DNA of 64,000 bases from Kaistia defluvii (GTDB lineage: Bacteria > Pseudomonadota > Alphaproteobacteria > Rhizobiales > Kaistiaceae), in NCBI RefSeq assembly GCF_026343955.1, contig NZ_JAPKNI010000003.1, positions 186,001 through 250,000 of the forward strand. The letters run 5' to 3'. Each line of letters begins with the position of its first letter. Within the stretch, counting starts at the first letter, position 1. Below are positions 52,379-60,820 of this stretch, one piece after another. The notes below the pieces were generated by a model. It was not told where the DNA came from and ran no database searches. It saw only the letters and a list, made by a program, of their open reading frames with translations. The position numbers and the translations under genes were made by a program.

Positions 52379-53544
52379 ACGGCGTGAACGAACCGCGCCC
52401 GCATCACCGGGTGCCTCTTGAGGCCATGCGCCGCTTCGACCCAAAGCGTCTTTGGGCGCTGGTGCTCAAGGAAAGCCTGCAGGCGATGCGCGATCCATCC
52501 ACGCTGTTGATCGCCTTCGTCCTTCCGGTCGTACTGTTATTTCTGTTTGCCTATGCCGTGTCGCTGGACGTGCGTGCGGTGCGCATTGGCGTCGTGCAGG
52601 AATCCGAATCCGCGTCAGCTCAATCACTGGCCGCCGCATTCGCCGGCACACGCTATCTGGACGTTACCTTCGCCCATGACCGGCGCGAGGTCGCTGACCG
52701 GGTCGTCTCCGGCAGCCTGCGCGGCTTTGTCGTGATTCCGCAGGATTTCGAGCAACGGCTGGCCAATCGTGGAGCTCAGCCTCTCGTGCAGATCATCACC
52801 GATGGCTCGCAACCCAATACCGCCAACTATGTCACGAACTATGCGCAGGGCGTCGTGCAGACCTGGCGGAACGGCCTTGGTGTCGAGGCATCCCCGGCAG
52901 GCGTAACACTGGAACCCCGCTACTGGTTCAACGCAGAGCTGGAAAGCCGCCGTTCGCTCGTACCCGGCGCCATCGCCATCGTCATGACCATCATTGGCAC
53001 CATGCTGACCGCCCTCGTGGTCGCACGCGAATGGGAACGGGGCACGATGGAAGCGGTGCTTTCAACGCCCGCTTCTGTCGTTGAAATCCTCATTGGAAAG
53101 CTCTTGCCCTATTTTGCGCTTGGTATGTTGTCCACGCTTGGCGCCACGGTGCTGGCGGTCTTCGTGTTCGACGTGCCACTGCGCGGATCGCTGGCTGCTC
53201 TTCTTTTGCTTTCGGCCACGTTCATGGTTCCTGCGCTCGGCCAAGGGTTGCTGATCTCCTCTGTTACGCGCAATCAGTTTCTGGCTGCACAGATTGCACT
53301 GTTCTCCGGCTTTCTTCCGGCATTCATGCTGTCGGGCTTTCTCTATGAGATCGACGCCATGCCAGCGCCGATCCGGGCCATCACCTGGCTGATCCCGGCA
53401 CGTTATTTCGTGTCTTCGCTGAAGACCATCTTTCTGGCCGGAGACATCTGGGCGGTCTTTGTGCCAAACCTCTTGGCGATGGCCGGAATCGGAATCCTGT
53501 TTTTCCTCCTGGCGAAACGCGCCACGCGCAAGAATCTGGAGTGA
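52375..53544 (+). CDS. ABC-2 type permease (YbhS-like)
   Basis: This 389-residue inner-membrane protein has the ABC-2 layout: an N-terminal cytoplasmic start (RLWALVLKESLQAMRDPSTL), a first membrane helix, a large periplasmic loop (about residues 60-200) and five further membrane helices. The region around VAREWERGTMEAVLSTPASV near residue 222 is the family motif. It overlaps the ATPase gene by four bases and pairs with the next permease as a heterodimer. Confidence 0.9.
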   Translation: MNGVNEPRPHHRVPLEAMRRFDPKRLWALVLKESLQAMRDPSTLLIAFVLPVVLLFLFAYAVSLDVRAVRIGVVQESESASAQSLAAAFAGTRYLDVTFAHDRREVADRVVSGSLRGFVVIPQDFEQRLANRGAQPLVQIITDGSQPNTANYVTNYAQGVVQTWRNGLGVEASPAGVTLEPRYWFNAELESRRSLVPGAIAIVMTIIGTMLTALVVAREWERGTMEAVLSTPASVVEILIGKLLPYFALGMLSTLGATVLAVFVFDVPLRGSLAALLLLSATFMVPALGQGLLISSVTRNQFLAAQIALFSGFLPAFMLSGFLYEIDAMPAPIRAITWLIPARYFVSSLKTIFLAGDIWAVFVPNLLAMAGIGILFFLLAKRATRKNLE

Positions 53545-53550
53545 GAGGCC

Positions 53551-54675
53551 GTGGCGCAACACAATAGCTATTTCGCTTTCACCCGACTGCGGGCGCAGTT
53601 CATCAAGGAAGTCCTGAGCATCCTGCGCGACCCGCGCAGCCGGATGGTCGTGTTCGTGCCGCCACTGTTGCAATTGCTGGTGTTTGCTTTCGCCGCCACG
53701 CTTGAAGTGCGCAATGTCGATATCGCCGTGCACAATCAGGATGCGGGCCGCTGGTCGTATGAACTGATCACACGGCTGGACCGGGCCGAGTTCATTGCCA
53801 AAGTCCATCACGTGACCGACAGCCAGGCGTTGCGCCAGCTTATCGACCAGGGCAAGGTGATCGCGGCGCTCGATATCCAGCCAGACTTTTCGCGCTCCAT
53901 TGCTGCCGGCGACAACGGTCGCATCCAGGTGCTGATCGATGGCCGGCGGAGCAATTCAGGGCAGATCACCACCGGTTATCTCTCTGCCATCGCTGCCGAG
54001 GTTGGAGCGGAGGCCAACGCCGACGCCGGTCCCGCAACGCCAGCGGCGGTGCGCAACTGGTTCAATCCCAATCTGACGTACCGCTGGTTCATCGTACCCG
54101 GTCTCTCCGGCATATTGGCCTTCTTCAGCGCGCTGCTTATTACCTCGCTGTCGATCGCCCGCGAACGCGAACTGGGTACGTTCGACCAGTTGCTGGTGTC
54201 ACCGACCTCCACGCCGGAAATCATCGTGTCCAAGTCGCTGCCGGCGCTGGTCATCGGCACCATGCTCGGACTTCTGATGATGGCGGCAGCGGCCGGGCCG
54301 TTCCAGATTCCGTTTAACGGCTCGTTTGGGTTGCTTTTTGTCAGCCTGGTCCTGTTCATCCTGTCGGTGGTGGGCATCGGCTTGATGATTTCCGCGATCA
54401 GCGCGACCCAGCAGCAGGCCATCCTTGGCGCCTTCGCCATCGGCGTGCCCGCCGTTCTGATGTCGGGCTTCGCCACGCCGGTCGAGAACATGCCCACAGT
54501 GCTGCAATGGCTGGCGCAGGCGATTCCACTCACCCATTTCCTGATCATCGTGGAAGGCAGCTTTCTCAAGGCAATGTCGCCCGGCGATATTCTTGCCAGC
54601 CTTTGGCCATTGGCGCTGATCGCCCTGGTGTCGCTGACCATGGCCATCATCTTCGTTCGAGGACGTCTGCAATGA
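53551..54675 (+). CDS. ABC-2 type permease (YbhR-like)
   Basis: This second permease, 374 residues, starts at a GTG after GAGAG. It has the same layout: an N-terminal helix at MVVFVPPLLQLLVFAFAATL, a periplasmic loop to about residue 175, then helices starting at GILAFFSALLITSLSIARER with the motif RERELGTFDQLLVSPTSTPE. The stop overlaps the start of the outer-membrane gene. Together the operon encodes a full tripartite pump. Confidence 0.9.
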   Translation: MAQHNSYFAFTRLRAQFIKEVLSILRDPRSRMVVFVPPLLQLLVFAFAATLEVRNVDIAVHNQDAGRWSYELITRLDRAEFIAKVHHVTDSQALRQLIDQGKVIAALDIQPDFSRSIAAGDNGRIQVLIDGRRSNSGQITTGYLSAIAAEVGAEANADAGPATPAAVRNWFNPNLTYRWFIVPGLSGILAFFSALLITSLSIARERELGTFDQLLVSPTSTPEIIVSKSLPALVIGTMLGLLMMAAAAGPFQIPFNGSFGLLFVSLVLFILSVVGIGLMISAISATQQQAILGAFAIGVPAVLMSGFATPVENMPTVLQWLAQAIPLTHFLIIVEGSFLKAMSPGDILASLWPLALIALVSLTMAIIFVRGRLQ

Positions 54676-56171
54676 GTTTGATCCACTATCGCCAGTCAGA
54701 ATCTTTGGCGGATCCGGGCGGACCTTCCTCTCGATGGCCGAATTTCATAGTATTGATCTTCGGCTGCACCTCGTTGACCGCCTGCGTCGTCGGTCCCGAC
54801 TATCGCGTGCCACCTTCCATTGATACGGGCAGCGGCTGGACCCGGCCCGTTCCGAAGGCGCCTGCGCCAACGGACCTTACGCGCTGGTGGACAACACTTG
54901 GCGATCCTGAATTGGAGCGATTGGTCGACACCGCCCTCGCTGAAAACCTGGATATCCGCCAGGCGGCGGCGCGTATCGACGAAGCGCGCGCGCTGCGGGA
55001 TCGGGCCGCTGGTCAGCAACTGCCCGCTGTTTCCGCGGGCGCTAGCGTGAACCGGCGTCGGCAAAGTGAAAATGGCCCGCTGCCCATTGGCGTCATTCCC
55101 GGCCTCGAAGCGTCGCAGACAATCTACGATGCCGGTTTTGACGCGGCCTGGGAACTCGACCTGTTCGGCGCCAATCGGCGGGCGTTGGAAGGCGCAAGCG
55201 CCCGCTTGCAGGCAACGGAAGCCGAAGCGCTGGGCGTTCGCATGCGGATCGCGGCCGAAGTCGCCCGCACGTGGTTCGAGGCGACCGGCGCCAGAGAGGA
55301 ATTGCGTACGCAGCAGGCGACGGTCGCAACCCTGCAACAGACCCTGGACCTCATGCGCAGCCGTGCCGCTCTCGGCGACGTTTCCGGTGCCGACGTGGAT
55401 GCAGCCTATGAGCGATGGGCCGCGGCCAGTGCCATGCTACCAGGCATCGAGGCTCGACAGCGCGGGGCGGTGCTCGGTCTTGGCGCCCTGCTCGGCTCAC
55501 CGCCGGAACGGGAACTAAAGCTGCTCGATACCGCCGCGTCGACCCTTACACTGCCGGCGCTGCCCGTGGGCGAACGTGCCGACATATTGCGTCGCCGCCC
55601 CGATATTCTGGCAGCCGAACGGCGGCTGGCCGCCAGCACCGCCGATATCGGCGTGACTACCGCGGAGCTGTTCCCCAAGCTGTCCATTGGCGCTGGGGGC
55701 GGATTCCAGGCGCTCAGTCCCGGCGACTGGTTCGACTCATCCAGCAGCCGCTTCTCCATCCTCCCACTCATTTCGTGGCGATTGTTCGATGGAGGCCGTG
55801 TGCGCGCAGAGATCCGTGCCCGGAAGGCTGCTCAGCGGCAGGCCGCGCTGGGCTATGAGCAGGCCGTACTGACAGCGCTGGGCGATGCGGAGCGCACTTT
55901 GGGCGACTATGAAGCGGGACTGGATGCGCTTGCACTTCGTCAAGCGGCGCTGGAGGCGTCACGCCGCAGCTTTCGTCATGCTGAAACGCGCTTTACTGCC
56001 GGCGACATCGCGCGAGTTGAATGGCTTGCGGCCCAGCGTCTCCTGCACGAGGCCGAAATTGCAAATGTGCGTGCGCAGACGACAGCTGCCGTTCAGTTGG
56101 TAGCATTGTACAAAGCGATCGGAGGCGGCTGGAGTGCGGCCGAAGTAACCTCATCCACCCCCATTTCGTAA
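54672..56171 (+). CDS. NodT-type outer-membrane efflux lipoprotein
   Basis: This 499-residue TolC-like channel has a lipobox around TSLTAC (Cys38) and the family start VVGPDYRVPPSIDTGSGWTR. Two outer-membrane efflux repeats follow, with LDIRQAAARIDEARALRDRA near residue 93 and RADILRRRPDILAAERRLAA near residue 305. The start at 54672 forms an ATGA overlap with the upstream permease. It completes the efflux operon that begins at tetR. Confidence 0.93.
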   Translation: MSLIHYRQSESLADPGGPSSRWPNFIVLIFGCTSLTACVVGPDYRVPPSIDTGSGWTRPVPKAPAPTDLTRWWTTLGDPELERLVDTALAENLDIRQAAARIDEARALRDRAAGQQLPAVSAGASVNRRRQSENGPLPIGVIPGLEASQTIYDAGFDAAWELDLFGANRRALEGASARLQATEAEALGVRMRIAAEVARTWFEATGAREELRTQQATVATLQQTLDLMRSRAALGDVSGADVDAAYERWAAASAMLPGIEARQRGAVLGLGALLGSPPERELKLLDTAASTLTLPALPVGERADILRRRPDILAAERRLAASTADIGVTTAELFPKLSIGAGGGFQALSPGDWFDSSSSRFSILPLISWRLFDGGRVRAEIRARKAAQRQAALGYEQAVLTALGDAERTLGDYEAGLDALALRQAALEASRRSFRHAETRFTAGDIARVEWLAAQRLLHEAEIANVRAQTTAAVQLVALYKAIGGGWSAAEVTSSTPIS

Positions 56172-56220
56172 CAGGTTCGGTGGTCGACTTTTGGGCAGCG
56201 ATGTATTGTCGGCTACCATT

Positions 56221-56709
56221 CTACAGTATATTGTCGTTGCCGTGACGCGGCATCTCCTTCCCAGGACAATCGGGATTATTTGATCTCGAACCAGTTTCCG
56301 TAATTGGCGAAGTTGAATAAGCACTGCGCGCGACCAATGCGACAATGCTCACGATACACCAAAATGTGGTCCGCAGGCTCATGGCAACGAGAGTTCGCAT
56401 TTCGTAAGCGCCACCCTGGAAGATCCACACACCAAAGCCAGCAAAGACTATGACAGTAGCAACAGCTACAGAGACCGCGGATGCAGGCGCCCATCTGCTT
56501 CGCAACATCAAACCAATCCCGATGATGATGTATGTAAATCCAGCAAGAAAATTAAAATATAAGACGAATGGTACAATTTTCTCGCTAGATTCGATTATCC
56601 CATGAAGACCGAGAATAGCGTTTCCACCCGAAACGACCGTGGCTATTCCAAATAGAATTGCCGCTACACCGGAGGCTTTTATAGCCACATTTATTCTATG
56701 TTTAGACAT
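56221..56709 (-). CDS. Four-helix membrane protein, family not recognised
   Basis: This 162-residue protein has about four membrane segments (ASGVAAILFGIATVVSGGNA, VLYFNFLAGFTYIIIGIGLM, AVSVAVATVIVFAGFGVWIF and TTFWCIVSIVALVARSA). The region is visibly lower in GC than its neighbours, which hints at separate origin. It is the last gene of a minus-strand trio led by a truncated TetR gene. Function is unknown. Confidence 0.65.
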   Translation of the reverse strand: MSKHRINVAIKASGVAAILFGIATVVSGGNAILGLHGIIESSEKIVPFVLYFNFLAGFTYIIIGIGLMLRSRWAPASAVSVAVATVIVFAGFGVWIFQGGAYEMRTLVAMSLRTTFWCIVSIVALVARSAYSTSPITETGSRSNNPDCPGKEMPRHGNDNIL

Positions 56710-56743
56710 CGACCTCGCCCCATTCGCTCTTGTGAAGCGTAGC

Positions 56744-57133
56744 CTATCGTTCCAACTTGAAGAGCTGCTCGCCAGCCCTCATGCCGATATATCCATTGTT
56801 GGATCGCACCAATTGCACGCACCGCTCGGGAAGCAGGGTGCCGGGTTTGAGGCATAGGCCATCTGGCGTCGCTCTCCATTTCGGAGACAATTCCACAGGC
56901 CCGCCGGTCATCTTGCCTTTGCCGTTTTCAAAAAGGACAAGGGTGGTAACGCGGCCATCGTCCATCGTCATCTTCCACGGACGCCCGTCCGTAATATTGT
57001 GGGCAGGCGACATCTGCTCTGCCATTACAGGGGCAACCGAAATCCCCATCACAAATGTTGTGAACACTGAAATTAGTAGCACGAAGCGATTTACTTGACC
57101 GCTTCGGCGATAATTAATCAGGGCGTCCTTCAT
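56744..57133 (-). CDS. Small secreted protein, family not recognised
   Basis: This 129-residue protein has a signal-like segment (FVLLISVFTTFVMGISVAPV with cleavage near VMA-EQ), so an internal start at MGISV is unlikely. The mature part contains DGRVTTLVLFENGKGKMTGG near residue 59 and two cysteines (GLCLKPG, ERCVQLV) that could form a disulfide. It lies six bases after the truncated tetR gene and before a membrane-protein gene, so the three are probably co-transcribed. Confidence 0.65.
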   Translation of the reverse strand: MKDALINYRRSGQVNRFVLLISVFTTFVMGISVAPVMAEQMSPAHNITDGRPWKMTMDDGRVTTLVLFENGKGKMTGGPVELSPKWRATPDGLCLKPGTLLPERCVQLVRSNNGYIGMRAGEQLFKLER

Positions 57134-57139
57134 TTATAT

Positions 57140-57379
57140 CTACTCCAGAGGTTGCAGAGGCCCATCGTCAGCATGGCGCTCTACACTCACGCCAACCCAC
57201 GATTCCTTGGGCGGTCGATCAAAGCGTCCTTGGATAACTCCCAACCGTTTGGCGACAGCTTCGGTCGTGAGATCCGTAGAATCTTGTTTGCGGGCAAGGT
57301 CAACGACGGTTTGGACCGTCGCTTCACGTCGGTCACCCGGGCGAAGACGAGCTTGCCGACGGACCATATATGCCGTCAT
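57140..57379 (-). pseudogene. Truncated TetR-family gene (helix-turn-helix only)
   Basis: A 79-codon frame starts MTAYMVRRQARLRPGDRREA and contains TVQTVVDLARKQDSTDLTTE and AVAKRLGVIQGRFDR, clearly related to the DNA-binding half of the two complete TetR genes nearby (TVQAVVDLAAEQNPAEITTT in one of them). The recognition helix end is altered (the usual ALFRHFPTK is absent) and the ligand domain is missing. It may be a remnant or a small DNA-binding protein. Its ATG lies inside the palindromic operator. Confidence 0.65.
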
Positions 57380-57409
57380 TAGAAAGTAACTTATTACTAT
57401 CTAATGACG
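57374..57409. promoter_or_regulatory. TetR-type operator 2 within a 36-bp palindrome
   Basis: The core AGTAAC-TT-ATTACT (57385-57398) is enclosed by perfect 9-bp arms CGTCATTAG (57374-57382) and CTAATGACG (57401-57409). On the minus strand the 20-base site reads GATAGTAATAAGTTACTTTC, differing from operator 1 at a single base. The left arm contains the start codon of the truncated tetR gene. Confidence 0.7.
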
Positions 57410-57575
57410 GCGCGATTTGTCAAGTGTGCCCAGTCCGGAGCAGGAAAGCTCTCCTGCCCTAGCCTTCTATGGCAGTAGCGAAGAGAGGATCAGCGGCAGC
57501 CCGAGACCGGACGCAAAGGGCGTTGCCGAGTAAAGGTTGACGCTGGTGCGCCTTAACCCCGGAAGCAGAGAGCTT

Positions 57576-58184
57576 TCATTGCGCAGCTTCAATGCCACGG
57601 CGATAGATGGCATACACGGCTGGGGCGTCACGGCGAATCCGACTAACCTTGCCGGCCAACAATGACTGCATGACCAATCCCTGAATGGTGCCGATGAACA
57701 ACACGGCCGCGGCATCCACATTCAGTTCCGCATTCAGTTCGCCTTGCGCCTTGCCTGCTTCCATCAGGCGACGCAGCCGCTGTTCGTACTGACGGATCAA
57801 GGTCTGGACCATTCGCTTCGGAAGGGTCTCGCCCGGTCGTTGCAACTCCCCGAACAGCATTCTTGGCACACCCGGGTGCCTTGCCACGAAATCGATGTGC
57901 GTCATGAACATGGCTTCGAGGGCCGCCGCTGGGGTCGCCGCGCCTTCGGCCGCCTTGTCCACGCGGGCCAGCAGGCGTTCACTGACCCAGGACATGGTTG
58001 CTTCCAGGATCGCGTCCTTGGTGGGGAAGTGGCGAAACAGCGCGCCCTGCGTCAAGCCCATTCGATCCGCAATTGCGGTGGTCGTAATCTCGGCCGGGTT
58101 TTGCTCGGCCGCCAGATCCACAACGGCCTGTACGGTGGCGGCTCGCCGTTCTTCGGCGCGCAGGTATTGAGGGCGTTCGTTCAC
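57576..58184 (-). CDS. TetR-family repressor divergent from the pha operon
   Basis: This 202-residue protein starts MNERPQYLRAEERRAATVQA and has the helix-turn-helix TTAIADRMGLTQGALFRHFP at about residues 38-57. It is a paralogue of the TetR at 48959, with near-identical DNA-binding helices, so both probably recognise the same operator. It is divergent from phaC, with two operator-like sites in the 311-base gap. It may repress both itself and the pha-pta-ack operon. The ligand is unknown. Confidence 0.9.
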   Translation of the reverse strand: MNERPQYLRAEERRAATVQAVVDLAAEQNPAEITTTAIADRMGLTQGALFRHFPTKDAILEATMSWVSERLLARVDKAAEGAATPAAALEAMFMTHIDFVARHPGVPRMLFGELQRPGETLPKRMVQTLIRQYEQRLRRLMEAGKAQGELNAELNVDAAAVLFIGTIQGLVMQSLLAGKVSRIRRDAPAVYAIYRRGIEAAQ

Positions 58185-58202
58185 TGTTCAGATCTCCACA
58201 TA

Positions 58203-58222
58203 GTGAGTGATGTATTACTTCA
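58203..58222. promoter_or_regulatory. TetR-type operator 3 (upstream of the second full tetR)
   Basis: The core AGTGAT-GT-ATTACT (58206-58219) differs at one position from AGTAAT-N2-ATTACT. It lies 18 bases upstream of the minus-strand tetR start codon, a position suited to autorepression. Confidence 0.55.
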
Positions 58223-58460
58223 ATAATCGTCAAATGTCTTCCCGGAAGAAGGTCAATCTGACGATTCGGGACAGAACGAGCGAGGCTGTGATCATAGGTA
58301 ACGGTGGTCTGGTTCGGCTTGGTTCGATGCGTTGCGACGTCACTTGCGTGGAAAGTCGCTGAGCGCGACTCGGCGGCGTCAGCCAGAAACCCGCGCGTGC
58401 CGATGCCCCAGAAGAACTGTCGTCGGCGACGTGGGTTGCACATTCGCGCAAAGACGATTA

Positions 58461-58480
58461 GATAGTAATATGTCACTTAC
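58461..58480. promoter_or_regulatory. TetR-type operator 4 (upstream of phaC)
   Basis: GATAGTAATATGTCACTTAC begins with the same ten bases as operator 1 and has the core AGTAAT-AT-GTCACT (58464-58477), with two changes from the consensus. It ends 15 bases before the phaC start codon. Confidence 0.6.
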
Positions 58481-58495
58481 TAAACGGGGCTGGTG

Positions 58496-60256
58496 ATGAA
58501 CACTGCTGCCATGATTGACAAGCCCGCGTCGGCATCGCTTGAAAGCGCGCCCCCCGATGCCTTGGATGCGGTTGCTAACGCCTTGCGGGCACGTGGCACT
58601 GGCGGGTTGTCGCCGGCGGCGGGCTTGTTGGCGTGGTATGACTGGGCGCTGCACCTGAGTCTTTCACCGGGCAAGCAGCGCAACCTGCTGGAAAAGGGGC
58701 TGCACAAGCAGCAGCGACTCGCGCGTTATGCAGTGCGCGCGGCAAGTGCGCACGACTGCCCGACTTGCATTGAGCCGCTGGAGCAGGATCGGCGCTTCGC
58801 CGATTCTGCTTGGCAGCAATGGCCCTTCAACGTGATTCACCAGGGCTTCTTGCTGCAGCAGCAGTGGTGGCACAATGCCACCACCGGCGTGCGCGGCGTG
58901 TCCCGCCATCACGAGAGATTGGTCACTTTCGCCGGGCGGCAGTGGCTGGACATGTGGTCGCCTGCGAATTTCATTTGGACCAACCCCGAGGTGCTGCGCG
59001 CCATCGCGGATAGCGGTGGCGCCAACCTGTGGCGCGGTGCGATGAACTTCCTCGATGATGCGCGGCGTCTCGCGCTGAACGATGCGCCAGCAGGGGTCGA
59101 AGGGTTCGAGGTTGGCAAGGACGTGGCGGTCACACCAGGAAAGGTGGTGTACCGCAACCACCTGATCGAACTGATCCAATACACACCCACGACACCTGAT
59201 GTGTATGCCGAGCCGGTCCTGATCGTGCCATCCTGGATCATGAAGTACTACATCCTCGACCTGTCGCCGCACAACTCGATGGTGAAGTATCTGGTCGACC
59301 AGGGGCATACGGTTTTCATTATTTCATGGAAGAACCCGACCGCAGCCGATCGCGACCTCAGCCTGGACGACTACCGGCGTTTGGGGGTCATGGACGCGTT
59401 GGACGCGGTCACGGCCATCGTGCCTGAGCGCAAGGTGCAAGCCGTCGGCTATTGCCTGGGCGGTACCTTGTTGGCGATCGCTGCTGCTGCGATGGCGCGC
59501 GATGGTGACGAACATCTGCAAAGTTTGACGCTGCTAGCGTCTGAGACCGACTTTCGTGAATCTGGCGAGATCGCGCTTTTCATCGACGAGAGCCAACTGG
59601 CGTGGCTCGAGGCCGGCATGTGGGACAAGGGCTATCTTGACGGCAGGCAGATGGCTGGCGCGTTCCAGATGCTCAATTCGCGTGACCTGATCTGGTCACG
59701 ACAGGTTCGCGAATACCTGTTGGGTGAGCGGCAAGTCTTCAACGATCTGATGGCCTGGAATGCCGACGTGACCCGCATGCCGTATCGCATGCACAGCGAG
59801 TACCTGCGGCAACTGTATCTGGGCAACGATCTGGCAGAGGGACGCTATCAGGTCGACGGGAGGCCGGTGGCGCTCGCCGACATCGACGTGTCCATGTTCA
59901 TCGTCGGCACGGTGCGCGATCACGTCGCTCCTTGGCCCTCTGTGTACAAGATGCACCTGCTCAGTGATGCGGAGTTGACCTTCGTGCTCACCAGCGGTGG
60001 GCACAACGCCGGCGTGGTCAGCGAGCCGGGGCATCCCCGGCGCAGCTTCCAGATTGCCACCCGTGCCGCCGGCAAGCGCTACGTCGATCCGCAGATGTGG
60101 CGCGCCGAGACGCCTTTGCACGAGGGTTCCTGGTGGCCGGCCTGGCAGCAGTGGTTGGCGCAGCGCTCGGCCGGGCGCGTAGCGCCACCTGCCATGGGCG
60201 GCAGCACGTACACACCACTTGGCGACGCGCCCGGGACATACGTGGCAATGACGTGA
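58496..60256 (+). CDS. phaC: Class I polyhydroxyalkanoate synthase
   Basis: PhaC polymerises hydroxyacyl-CoA into storage polyester granules. The 586-residue protein has the lipase-box-like motif GYCLGG with the catalytic cysteine at residue 320, close to Cys319 of Cupriavidus PhaC. The aspartate lies in VGTVRDHVAPWPSVY and the histidine in LTSGGHNAGVVSEPGH. The N-terminal PhaC domain has WWHNATTGVRGVSRHHERLV near residue 122. The ATG at 58496 was chosen over an adjacent GTG at 58493. It heads an operon with phasin, phaB and acetyl-phosphate genes. Confidence 0.94.
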   Translation: MNTAAMIDKPASASLESAPPDALDAVANALRARGTGGLSPAAGLLAWYDWALHLSLSPGKQRNLLEKGLHKQQRLARYAVRAASAHDCPTCIEPLEQDRRFADSAWQQWPFNVIHQGFLLQQQWWHNATTGVRGVSRHHERLVTFAGRQWLDMWSPANFIWTNPEVLRAIADSGGANLWRGAMNFLDDARRLALNDAPAGVEGFEVGKDVAVTPGKVVYRNHLIELIQYTPTTPDVYAEPVLIVPSWIMKYYILDLSPHNSMVKYLVDQGHTVFIISWKNPTAADRDLSLDDYRRLGVMDALDAVTAIVPERKVQAVGYCLGGTLLAIAAAAMARDGDEHLQSLTLLASETDFRESGEIALFIDESQLAWLEAGMWDKGYLDGRQMAGAFQMLNSRDLIWSRQVREYLLGERQVFNDLMAWNADVTRMPYRMHSEYLRQLYLGNDLAEGRYQVDGRPVALADIDVSMFIVGTVRDHVAPWPSVYKMHLLSDAELTFVLTSGGHNAGVVSEPGHPRRSFQIATRAAGKRYVDPQMWRAETPLHEGSWWPAWQQWLAQRSAGRVAPPAMGGSTYTPLGDAPGTYVAMT

Positions 60257-60366
60257 CATGGCCATCCGCGGCGGAGACAGAGCCGCCGCGGTTCAATCGG
60301 GTCACCTCGCAAGGAATGGTCCATAGCCGCCCCCAATGGGGCACAACGTGACCGTGGAGCACTGCA

Positions 60367-60810
60367 ATGAACAGCGAACTGCCCATCCAACTCTACAAAG
60401 CCAACGCCGAGCTACAGCTACAGATCACTCGTTTGCTGCAAGAAAGCGGACATCGCTGGCTAGAAGCCATGCAACAGCTCAGCGCTGGCGGCGTAGAGGA
60501 AACCACTGCGCGCATCCAGAGGCTTCAGCAGGCGGCAGACTGGCAGGCGCTCGCGACCTTGCCATCCGAGGCGTTCCGGTGCCTGTATCAGGGCCGCGTT
60601 GGCGATGCCCAAGCAATCGCTCAAACCGCCACCAGGGGCCAGGCCGCCTTTGTCGATGGCCTGCGCCAGGCGCTCGCGACCTGGCAGGCGTCTGTCTCCG
60701 AGACACTTGGTGCTAGTGGTGACGCTGCTTCTTTTGCGCAGCTTTTTCAGCCATGGACACAGCCCTGGTCTGCACCAGCCGCCACGCCCAAGAGCAAGGC
60801 CGAAAAGTGA
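60367..60810 (+). CDS. Phasin-like granule-associated protein
   Basis: This 147-residue helical protein starts MNSELPIQLYKANAELQLQI. A long amphipathic region includes ARIQRLQQAADWQALATLPS near residue 50 and a C-terminal Ala/Pro/Lys tail (SAPAATPKSKAEK) like that of phasins. Position between phaC and phaB supports a coat protein for PHA granules. Sequence conservation in phasins is low, so the name rests partly on context. Confidence 0.75.
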   Translation: MNSELPIQLYKANAELQLQITRLLQESGHRWLEAMQQLSAGGVEETTARIQRLQQAADWQALATLPSEAFRCLYQGRVGDAQAIAQTATRGQAAFVDGLRQALATWQASVSETLGASGDAASFAQLFQPWTQPWSAPAATPKSKAEK

Positions 60811-60820
60811 GGAGGTCGCC

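Noticed and set aside
57467-57721. Minus-strand frame downstream of the second tetR
   Set aside because: It overlaps the tetR 3' end, lacks a ribosome-binding site and has no recognisable domain.
60311-60320. GGAATGGTCC between phaC and the phasin gene as a further AATGGT leader hairpin
   Set aside because: The stem would have only two pairs, the distance to the next start differs, and it lies outside the mobile backbone.
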